Shown piece by piece: positions 29,840 through 38,950 of a DNA stretch of 38,950 bases. The position numbers and the translations under genes were made by a program. The notes under the pieces were generated by a model, which saw only the letters and a list, made by a program, of their open reading frames with translations, was not told the DNA's origin and ran no database searches. Source of the stretch: Chromera velia (Eukaryota > Sar > Chromeraceae); NCBI GenBank assembly GCA_018398765.1, contig JAHBMJ010002140.1, forward strand, positions 20,753 through 59,702, read 5' to 3'. Position 1 is the first letter of the stretch. Every line of letters begins with the position of its first letter.

Positions 29840-32691
29840 CCGCCACCTCTGTGTGTGTACGTGTCATTTGGCTCTGTGTGAGATAAGCGAATTGAAATCT
29901 GCTAGACTCTAAGCATACCCAATGGTCAGATCAACACACACTTGGTCGGGTTCTTCTGGCATCGGACCACGCGAATGAATCTGACTGCGGGTCGATCCTT
30001 CTGGGTGCGTGGTTCGATCTGCGTCTTTAGATCGTTGATGGTTTGCATGTCTGTGCCCACGCTTGATTGCCTCTTTGGTTCTCTTCTGCCTGTTTTACTC
30101 TCTATCTGTTTGTTTTTGTCGTGTCTGTCTGTCTGGATGAAGGGGCGTCTCGGGGGGACGCCATTCACAAACGGGAGGACGTCGGGAATTACAGAATACT
30201 TTTGCTTCGTCAGTCAGTGAACAGCAAGCGCTGCGTCCTTTGTTTGTATGTTCGCCCGCAGTACTTTTGTCTGTTCTTTTATGAGCCAGGGTAAAGTTTA
30301 CCGCTTCTGCTACTGGCCGCGTGAAAGTGAAATACTTTTGTGGTCCAGGGAAAGAATATTTCAGAAAAGCCCGATTTGTGGGTTCTCAATTCGCCTTTCG
30401 TCCTCCTTCATTCTTCGCTTCTTCCCAGAAAGCGGCCACTCTTCTTCGAATTTTCGCTTCTGTCTCTCTTCAAAAGAAGGGACACACACACACACAGAGG
30501 GGGGGGGCGGGGGGGGGGAAGACAGTCTCCGTCTTACTTTGGGCATGTCTGGACGTCTCTCAGTCTCTTTCGTCTGTTTCTCTCTCTCCCTGTGCGTCTG
30601 TGTATGTCTACACGTGTGTGCATTCACCTGAGCCCACGCCCACACACGTGCAATGCTGCAGAAGCCGTCCAGTCGTGCCTTGTTGCGACAATCGACCGCC
30701 TCGATTCCCTTCGACAAATGCGGGTGTGGGACGCTGCACAGGTCCGTGGAGGGAGGGAGGGAGGGCTTGGGATGGGGCAGTCTGTTCATGGGTGTAGGTG
30801 ATTTTTTCGAGGGGGGCTGCTTGGAGTGAGTGGAGCTTGCTGGTCGCGAAAACGACGAGCAAGGCAGGTGTGGGATGGAGTTGAGAAGACGTGTGGTGCA
30901 CGTCAGTGCAGTCGAGAATGCCGTATGGAGCGGGGTGCGAATCTGTCAGTTAGAGACGCAGCAAGGTTCCTTCCCGATGTCATCGGAAAAGTCAGAGCAG
31001 AGACGATAAGTTGAGGACAGAGTGAGAGAGAGCATGAGGGGGCGTCGAGGAAGATTTTATGAGGGAAATGGAGAGAGAGAAGCAGGCGTGTGCAGCAGAC
31101 AGAGGCCGCGTTTCGTGGAGGAATGAATGGGGTACAAGGAGCGCGAGCAAGCATATCCTTTTCACTCAAGGCTGATCGATCGATCGCTCTTTCAATGGCG
31201 TTTCTGTAGACATGCAAGGATATATCCAGAGACTGAGAGCATAACCGTCACTTTCAATCTTTTTCCTGAAGACCGTTCTTTCTCTTTATGCATGTGCCTT
31301 CGTGTATTTGTCGTCCTCTTTGAGCAGAGCTTGGCGTTTGACGGCCTCACCTTTCGGATAGAGGTGGCGGTGCAATGCAAACAGAAAAACTACGTCGAAG
31401 ATGCAACCAAAAAGGTACTTGCGCACGCAACACAACACAATACAACACGACTCAAGTTGTCAGATCAGAAAAGAGAGGGCTAGGCTCTTCAATTTGAAGA
31501 CCGTCTTGGTGTCCCCCCTTTATTTCTATTTCACTCTTTGAGCTGTGTCCGTGAAGCCGTGTTTACATTTGACATGCCTCGATTGCGCTCCCGTTCTGGC
31601 TCCTCCCCAACGACTTGCACTGCTTCTCCACGCCAATGCCTCCACACTTATGTGCACAGAAGAATTCAGTGTCCAGAATGTGCTCGCCTCCCAATCTTCA
31701 TTCCTTGATTGCAGGACTGTGTGGCTGGGGTGAAGGGGGTGAAGACGGTATGGCACTTGCTGACGTTGGAGGCAGAGCTGACACCGCGGTCTTCTGACGT
31801 CGGCAGGTGAGAAGGGATGGAAGGAAGGGAGGAGAGAAAGAATACCAGAACGAAGCAACGAGCGAAAGAAAGGAAGCAACAAACAAACAATCAAATACGT
31901 GTCTTGCAAGGAAGGGCATAGACATTCGGAAGGATGAAACTGAAATTCGTCTATCCGATTTTCCCATCTCGCGCAGCGCCGGTTTTGGGCAGGTCTCTTT
32001 TGCACTTTATCCTCCGTAGTCCTGTAGCATAAACCGTGAGGAGAAAGTTGCCAACTCACTTGAATGCATAGTGTGTGCATCGAATTCAAACACATGAAAG
32101 AAATAGTGGTTGAACAGAACAGAATGACCAGACGAGAGAGAGGAGAGGTCCATGCAATGATGAAAGAAAGAAAAAACTGCCGCATGCAATGATGAAAGAC
32201 AGCAAAACTGCCGCATGATGCAGTTCATTCGGACCGACCAGCCACCCCCATGAAGACCCCGGGAAGTACGTGTGAGTTGCCCTAAGTAGCACAGAGCCAG
32301 GCAAAGAAGCGCAAAGACTGGAAAGAAGACAGTGAGAGATGGAGAGGCAGGCATTCAAACAGCAAAGTGACACACAAACAGACATGGTGCTTGGATGAGT
32401 TGGTCTCTCAGTCAGTCAAAGTGTGGTCTCATGAAGAGCCATGTTCCATTACTGACAGTCAGATCGATCTCTTGCAAGGCGCTGCATGGTTGGGACATGC
32501 ATCTGTTGCTACCTCGCACCTTGTGCTTCTGTTCCTCGTCTTCGTGTCTGTACACAAAGTGTCATGGCAGACTCCTCTCTCTCTCTCTGCTTGTTTATTT
32601 GTTTGTGTGTCTGTGTGTGTGAGTGTGATTGTGAGTGTGAGTGTGTGTCTGTGTCTGTGTCTGTGTCTGTGTCTGTGTGTGTGTGTGTGTG

Positions 32692-32726
<35 letters not shown>

Positions 32727-33240
32727 CTGTGTGTGTGTGTCAATCGCATTGGAAGATCGTTGACTTCAATAGGCAGGTACGGACAGGGAGGGAAAGCTTG
32801 AATTGACATTCTGGCCGTCTCTCTCTTTCTCTCACCCACACACACGCACACAGACACACACTCACACACACACAGAGAGAGAGAGAAAGCGAGAGCGAGA
32901 GAGTGACAGAAATGCTTGCTGAGTGGACTATGCATAAGGCGACTACACCGCAGAGTCTATTCAAGTTCTCTTGTTTTATTGCTGTACAGACTATCCACAT
33001 TTGCTGCTGTCTCTGTCATTTCAAATGATGTTCTTGGATTATAATCCCAGATGTCTTACCGGGGTCTGTGTTTGTCTCCCTTGTATGCAGCCAAGTCTAG
33101 AGGGCAACAGCTTTGTTCGAAAGATTGCGATGGCTCAGATGCCCCTACAGCCCCCGTCTGAACCTCCAGACTCTTCAGAGCCCAAAGGAAACCGCAAGGA
33201 AGAAACAGCAGGAAAAAATGAGAAACAAAAGGAAAAATGA
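27127..33240 (+). CDS. Mitochondrial Tim44/MAIP1-like (NTF2-fold) protein, about nine exons
   Basis: Proposed exons: 27127 to about 27925, 28123-28167, 29193-29348, 29677-29750, 30662-30741, 31328-31414, 31715-31806, one ending 32776, and 33091-33240. Most junctions agree in phase. The N-terminus (MLAPICRRLSVHSP, later KRRLFASTGSG) resembles a mitochondrial presequence with its cleavage site. A Ser/Glu/Lys-rich linker of about 200 residues follows. The folded part reads QAFPQFDLMDQ, EFGRGVKQAMFFLSEKISEK, DLAALKGVMDEEL, GQYKVIFDVEEVMDVVIQ, AVQSCLVATIDRLDSL, FDGLTFRIEVAVQC, VKTVWHLLTLEAELTP, HWKIVDFNRQ. A GvkqA helix, a 'dl..L' helix, then strands ending in W-x-I, is the pattern of Tim44-like domains (Tim44, Mba1/MRPL45, MAIP1), which act at the inner membrane in import, insertion or m-AAA protease regulation. 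Which subfamily is uncertain. The tail is Lys/Glu-rich. The first donor and the start of the eighth exon are unresolved. AATAAA lies at 33253-33258. Confidence 0.7.
29797..29836. repeat. Intronic (TC)n tract
   Basis: A pure CT dinucleotide run shortly after the donor GCAG/GTAGGT at 29750/29751 of the Tim44-like gene. Confidence 0.7.
32581..32740. repeat. (TC)n(TG)n(TCTG)n compound microsatellite abutting an exon
   Basis: About 160 bp of TC then TG, GAGTG and TCTG repeats ends 7-9 bp before the conserved codons CAT TGG AAG (32747-32755) of the Tim44-like gene. From 32646 onward no AG dinucleotide occurs until the one inside GGAAG, so the 3' splice site of this exon cannot be placed conventionally. 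Confidence 0.8.
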
Positions 33241-34100
33241 GGAGAAAAAAAAAATAAAAACATTATTCAACAAATAATTGTTCAATTATCATAAAGATCG
33301 AGTCTTATGATTTTCAGTTTTATTCAAGAACTTAATAACTTTAAACTGTCAAGAATTAACATCGAGATTCGAGACCTAGATGCAGACAGATATATACAGT
33401 GCATAGCTTTCAATGACTAGTTTAATGAATCAATCAACTTCGTCACTGCGCGTAATCACTAGAGTATAATCAACTCTAACTACAACCTAAAAAAACAGTT
33501 CTAACTAGGTTAGTAAGTAGGGTTCTTATTCAGAACTCAATCTAACTCAATCATTTAAAACAGAGATTAAAACTCTAGTTAAAACTTTGTCAATTTAAAA
33601 ACTCAACTATAGTATTTTTGTGGTTGTTAATATAATCGTTTTTGACTGAAGTGGTAGCCTAAGATATATTATCATATATTATGATATCGTTTTATATGAA
33701 GCTTTGAATAACTTGACTGCGTGGTTGAAATTAGATTACGCATTGGCCTAAGCATTTGCTAAAGCTGAATGATATAGCCTGAATCATGTATGTTACTAAA
33801 TACTGTATATAAAGTACAAGCATGCATAGAAGTTGCATGCAAGCGGTTGTTATCCGCCGGACCACAACGTCACCACATCACTGAGTATTTAAGATCCGCA
33901 AGCGTACGTCAACCAAAAAGCTGACCTTTCTCGATTCGCCGTATATGCTACGCCTCTCCGCTGCCGCCCTTTTTTTTCACGTGCCAGCCTTTTTACTTTC
34001 ACGCATACAAACAGCAGGCCGGTGCAACGATTTTGACAACCCGATGACCCATTGAGTTAACTGATTCGGGGCGATGGGAGAACCAAGTGAAGCGATCCAG
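33241..34100. other. AT-rich spacer downstream of the Tim44-like gene
   Basis: No gene seen. It begins with an A-rich tract just after the stop codon and stays AT-rich to about 33850, with no clear repeats apart from TATC/GATA-like palindromic AT pieces near 33665-33690. Confidence 0.4.
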
Positions 34101-36412
34101 TTCCTTCTTCAGGGCATGAGGGGAGGAGAGACACCTTGAAGGAAAGCAGATCTGCTGGTGCCCATGCTGTTCTGTCCATCTGTCTGTCTGTCTACATGAA
34201 TGTTCACACGAATTCGTTCTGAATAAAAGACATACGTTGGCTTTGCACGACCATCAACGAAGAGAGGGCGAAGCAGAAGGCATGACAAGCATGAACTTGA
34301 GTGGGAGGGAGAAGAGAGATGGGGCATGGACGAATGCCAGACGAAGCGAATTGGTTAAGTCATGACACAGTCTGTCCGACTAGCTGACTGCCTTCCTGGA
34401 GGCGCTGGATTTGATTCTCAATCGATAGATGACGGCCATTCGGCCACACACCTCTGTGGTGCTTTGACCAGTGTAAGAGGGAGGGATGTAGGATTTGATT
34501 TGATTTAAAAACGAGAAAGGGAAAGGGGGGCTGATGTTTTGCGCGGGCACAAGAAGTCTGACTGGGGCGGTCTCTGGCTGTTTTGTCTCACAGATTGGCT
34601 TTCCGTTCGTCCCTGAAGTTTTTGTACTGTCAAAGAAAGATGCTTCATTCCATTGACGAACGATTTGTGGCTGCTCCCCTTGTTATTCATGAATGTCCCT
34701 TTTTCTTGGTCTGTTTCTTTCTTTCTCTATGTGCGCACGCCAGACGACCCACTCACCTCGCTGTCGGAGAAGAGAAAAGAAACTGCGAGGCTGCAAACCG
34801 AACACACCGACGTCGAATCCATCCGTCTCGATCCATCGCCAGAGAACCGAAGCAATTCATCAAAGAAAAAGGTGAATGGGAGAGCACACCATACATACAT
34901 AAATACACACACACAGACAGACTCACGAACACGCGCGTGCATGCACACATGCACACAGAGAGAAAGAGAAACAGACGTGCAGAGCTAGCCCCTTCTCCAT
35001 TCCCTGTATGCTTCTTGCCGGTCTTGGCAGATCGACATCTTACCACAGTTCTCTACAATTACACGCTCCCAAATCCACTTCTACTCAATCCAACAGACTT
35101 CCGCTTAATTTGTTTTGTTCATGCAATGAGTGCACTTCCAGTTCATCAATTAATTCACAGGGCCTGCGCGGCCACTCAAAAAACAAAAAAAGAAGGAGGA
35201 GCAGAACTTTAAAAAAAAAAGACGCTCTGTGCGATCCAACGAGAAGGAAGCAAACCACACACATGTTCGCATACTGTTCCACCCTGCCCCACTCTCTCCC
35301 AACACCCCGGTCTCGGTCGGTCAAGGAAGGTAGCAAACAGGCAAGCAAACGCACGTGTTGAGTCGACTGCCGAGCTGGATGCGCTGCTTCTCGGGTTTTG
35401 CTTTTTCAACGATGGTCTTTGACTTCTTCACCGGACATCGTGGTTTGTTTTTGTCCCTTCTCCCTCTGGCTTTTTTTTCTGTCGGTGATTCCTTTTTCTT
35501 TTTTCAGCGGTGCGGAATAAACGAATCATGAAGGAGTGGGGCGTGCATTTTATAGATCTAGGGCGTTCTCAATTTAGAAAGGGCAGAAGGAATACGAACA
35601 CATACGAAGACAGGAGGTCAAACTTCTATGCACTCAATCAATGAATCAATGAATGAATGTGCAACTGCGAGGGCCGATTTCTTTGCTCACACCCTGCAGG
35701 GCAGACAGGAACGTACAAGAAGAAATAGAATTACAACAGGAGTGCAGAAAGAACAGTGGAGAGTCTCTCTCATTTGTTAACGGAATCAATCCATGCATGC
35801 ATGCACCCGCCGCTTCTCCCCCTTCATCCCCCTTTAAAACAACAATTGCAGCAAGCAGGATCAGCGTATTGTGACAGATGACGTGCACACTCCCAGCAGA
35901 GGAGCACGACGGAAAATCGCCGTTAGAGGCTTCGACTGTAATATTAGGAGACAGAAGCAGACATAGAGACTGACAGACAGACGAAAAGAAGAAAAACCAC
36001 GTACAAGGAAGAAAAAACTGCAGACTTTCTACAGTAGGAAGGAGAAAGATTCCAAGAGGAACCAGTCAATTACTTTCCTTCTTTCTCCCCTTCCTCCATT
36101 CCTTTTCCTTTCACTCAAAAAAAGTTATGATGGCCATACTGCAGATGCATATGACCAAAGAACGGCGAATACTCGTGACCTGCCCACCAGAACTGACGGA
36201 TGGATGTGTGGAGAGAGGACTGAGGGGGGGGGGAGAAAGACTCATGCGTGCACACTGACTGTGACGGGACAGCCAGGGAGGAAATTGAAAGGCGAAGAGG
36301 AGAGGAGAGGGGCAGAGAAGAGAAGAGAGGTCATGCAGTGCAAAGAATTAAGTCAGCAAGCCCCCCAGCCCCCCCCTCCCCCCTGTGAAACAGGCCGAAC
36401 GAGGACCCTCAC
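34101..36412 (-). other. Probable 3' exons and introns of the RCC1-repeat gene, unresolved
   Basis: The RCC1 gene must continue leftward past its donor at 36411-36412, but I could not build the remaining exons. Candidates on the minus strand, each after a CAG acceptor: around 36194-36130 (FWWAGHEYSPFF), around 35938-35830 (AGSVHVICHNTLILL, resembling the RCC1 'cGhntl.L' strand), and around 34660-34600 (NGMKHLSLTV). None is certain. CA/GA tracts at about 34905-34970 and a GCAT run at 35792-35804 look intronic. Confidence 0.3.
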
Positions 36413-38950
36413 TGCAGATGGAACAGAGAATGTGGGACAGTCCCCACCGCATCCGAGTTGTCCGACGTCCTGCATGCGTTCATACGACGACACACAGAGA
36501 GAGGGAGAGAGATGCAGTCCAAAACTGCGGATCGAGCCAGACATTCTCTGACGGGATGGATGCAAAAGTGCACAGAACTGAAGAAACACAGAATTCAATC
36601 AACGGACAAACGATTCTAGTTGGGCCGAATACCAGATCTACAAATCCAATAATTCCCGAATCAACGACCAGCGAATATCACCCATCGTCGCTTTCACCCA
36701 GCCACTAACCCCCCCCCAAACCAAGAGTAGAAAGAAAGTCAACTACTCACCCCCTGTCCAAATCCCCAGAAAACGCCATCACTGTCCACGACCAGAGAAT
36801 GATTCCCCCCGACCCCAATCGCAACCACCTTCTTCTTCTGATTTGCCCCAAGAGGCCCTAACCGTATTCCCTCCACGTGCGGACGCTCTTCCAGATCCTC
36901 CAGACCCTCAGCCTCCGGACCCCCTTCCCCCCCCACTCCTACAGCAGGCGCGGAGGACCCCGACGGCCCCAGTTGGCCCGCAGCGTTGGACCCCCAGCCG
37001 CGGAGCGAGCCGTCGGCTGAGAGGATCAGCACGTGGTCTTTTCCAGTTGCAGCATCACTGCGTTTAGGAGCATAGAGAGCAGAGAGAAGCGGTCATCTGA
37101 CGAAATGAAATGGGCAGAAGATGGTCAGTGTTCCAATGCAACGGAACGCGAAAGAAGGTACAGGGATGAAGAGCGATCACACGGGGAAACAAAGCATGGA
37201 GACCAAGAGAGAGAGTCAGGCAGAGACACGAGGAAAGAGCGCCTTATGAATGCACGAAATCAACATCAAAATACGGACCCCCAGGCGAAAACTGATTTTT
37301 CACTTCATACCTATCAGAAGGAAGCAAGTTTTTTCATGAACCCATACTGACTGTCACGGGGACCGACCAAATTCGGCACCCCTCAGAGCAGCACACGCTG
37401 ACAAGGGTGAACAGCGACGCGTCAAGTAGACATTCCCGCACTTCACCGTCTGGGCCCATGCGGGGTGGGGACGTCATGGGAGGGCCTACAGAGGATGAGT
37501 GCCTTCTTTTGTGTCTCCTCTTCTGGTCGTCCGACTCCACACCCACAGAGCGGGAGGCAGGCGGGTCACCCCTGAAGCTTCTCTCAGAGACCCACCAGGA
37601 CGCTAGGGAACCTTCACTCGCTTCTGTACCGCTCTCGCTCTCACTGTCCACCACCATCTCCCCTCCGTCCCCACTTCTCCCCAACTCACCCGCCATCATT
37701 TCGTCCCTGTCAACGCCCCCCGATACCCCGGTGGGCGTCTCCACCTCTACCGCCCCCTGTGTGTCACCCCGCAACGAAATCGAGCCGTCTGACACACGAG
37801 TAGAAGCACGACCAGCACTAGGCGCCGCTGATGGGGAACAATTCGAGCACGGGGAAGGCACTGGGTATATTTTCACGGGGGCACTTCCCTCCCCCCCCAC
37901 CCGGGGCACCGGACCCCTCACAGGCCCTCCATCGTCACTGAAGGGTCTGAAATGGGCTGCCGGTGGGGACTGGGGAGCTGTGCTTCGTCGAGGCTGAGGA
38001 GGCACGGGGGGGTTATTTTGATGATTTGTTGTTGGGTGGGACAGGAACGGTGAGGGCGGAGATGCAAATTTGGGAGAGGAGGAAGGAACGGACCCGGTTC
38101 CCGTTCGGCAAGAGGGAGGGGGACCGAAAGTTGGTCTCATCCCCCCGTCGCCACAAGCCCCCCCCCGGCCTGGGTGTGCCAAATCCGATCGGGCTCTTGG
38201 ACGTATTCGGGATGATCGGGCCTGGCTTTTGTTTCCTCTTGAGAGAGCTGAAGAGGAAGAAGAAGGCTCAGCAACTATCACCCGAGCACCACAGTGACAT
38301 GATGCGATCGAGGTACACCCTTCCTTTGTTGAACTCCCCGCTCCGCTATCCCCCTTCGGAATCGGTTTCCTGTCCCCTGCCATGAACAATCCCTGCACTC
38401 TCCTTCTCCCCGCATTCCCTGCGCCCTTGTTCGCTTGTTCAAATGTTGCAGTGAGAATAGTCCGTTGCCCCCCTGCTGCCACCCGAGTGACGCGAATGTC
38501 CAAAGCCTCAAAAAAAGACGTAAACCGCACCCGAGTAGGGGTCGGTCTGTCAGCGAAGATGAGACCCAGGTCGGGAACAGGGGAGAGAGGAGTCCGAGGG
38601 GAGACGGAGGCAGAAGCAGAAAAGAGACGGGGAGCATTCGGACCCCCAGAACAAGAGCCTGCAGCCGTAGTTGTGGCTGTGGTTGTAGTCTGTGATCCCT
38701 GTTGTGACGCCCCCCCCTTTTTCGGACTTACCCTAGGCGCATTGCTTCCCCGCACCCCCCCGGGAGGGCTGGGGTTGCCTGGGTGGATGCGAATGCGGAG
38801 GTTGCTTCTTCCTGAGGGGGATGAGGCTCCGGCACTGTCGGAGTTTTCTTCAGAGGGCCCCGGCATGGGCGCTGCACAGATCTCAATAGGGGGGCCTGAG
38901 ACCCGGTCCCCCACTGAAATCACCGCGCTCACCGGCCTGCCCCCCCCCCC
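36413..38950 (-). CDS. RCC1-repeat protein, 5' and 3' incomplete
   Basis: The frame is open to the right edge, so the start lies outside. Exons: from beyond 38950 to about 37395 (last donor tentative), 37057-36751, 36469-36413. RCC1-type blades are visible as IRVTRVAAGGQRTILTA (about residues 147-164 of the visible part), TSIASCHCGARVIVAE (207-222), DAATGKDHVLILSADGSL with RGWGSNAAGQLG, and VVAIGVGGNHSLVVDSDGVF. The junction at 36751/36469 is phase 0 with a strong GTGAGT donor and reconstructs the motif WGFGQG/DVGQLGCGGD, which confirms the splice. Between the second and third recognisable blades is an insertion of about 270 low-complexity residues rich in Pro, Ser and Gly. RCC1 propellers serve as GTPase exchange factors or as interaction and sensor domains; nothing here shows which. 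Glutamate-, serine- and arginine-rich patches near RRHKRRHSSS could be a nuclear signal. Confidence 0.75.

Noticed and set aside
32367-32935. Frames rich in Cys-Val and Thr-His repeats on both strands
   Set aside because: Direct products of the TG/CA microsatellite; only the end (HWKIVDFNRQ) is credible as exon.
37407-37997. Plus-strand 196-residue open frame, and others between 37407 and 38700
   Set aside because: They lie opposite the RCC1 gene's low-complexity exon and carry no domain.
1-38950. tRNA, rRNA or snRNA genes
   Set aside because: I looked for cloverleaf arms with GGTTCGA-type T loops and conserved rRNA segments on both strands and found none; a covariance-model scan was not possible here.

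Overview
The window looks like nuclear DNA from a microbial eukaryote, most likely an alveolate of the chromerid kind (Chromera velia-like). This is an inference from style, not from a database match. The evidence is: genes split into many short exons with GT-AG introns full of simple repeats; no operons or ribosome-binding sites; a ClpP-like protein with a signal peptide followed by a transit-like region, as used for plastids of secondary origin; and GC-richer gene islands separated by strongly AT-rich spacers. Both window ends lie in G/C homopolymers, inside low-complexity coding sequence.

Layout. 1-788: C-terminal end of a low-complexity protein (+). 789-2823: AT-rich spacer holding an 825-bp hAT-type MITE with an 8-bp target duplication. 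2824-4305: intact single-exon ankyrin-repeat gene (-). 4306-9086: mostly non-coding, with a decayed RNase H fragment (4881-5138), a short inverted-repeat element (5480-5624) and a possible unresolved spliced gene (-). 9087-10389: probable novel gene (+) with a short intron. 11124-13516: degraded Merlin/IS1595-type transposase gene (-), split by a second element of 1044 bp with a 9-bp target duplication. 13517-17260: non-coding, including a 1-kb degenerate minisatellite.

17261-23456: enoyl-CoA hydratase (+), 15 proposed exons, 302 aa, both catalytic glutamates present. 24598-26532: ClpP-like subunit (-), two exons, 276 aa; the catalytic Ser is Gln, so it is a ClpR-like, probably non-proteolytic, plastid subunit. 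26533-27126: shared divergent promoter region with a 10-bp phased motif. 27127-33240: mitochondrial Tim44/MAIP1-type protein (+), about nine exons. 33241-36412: AT-rich spacer, then unresolved sequence that probably contains 3' exons of the next gene. 36413-38950: RCC1-repeat protein (-), 5' end outside the window.

Function. The central island holds three consecutive genes predicted to act in organelles: mitochondrial fatty-acid or amino-acid oxidation, the plastid Clp complex, and an inner-membrane protein-handling factor. The flanks are transposon graveyards. The most interesting observations are the nested transposons with both target duplications readable, the Ser-to-Gln ClpP, and tetranucleotide arrays that read as tandem perfect 5' splice sites in the sense strand of two neighbouring genes. 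I found no tRNA, rRNA or CRISPR.
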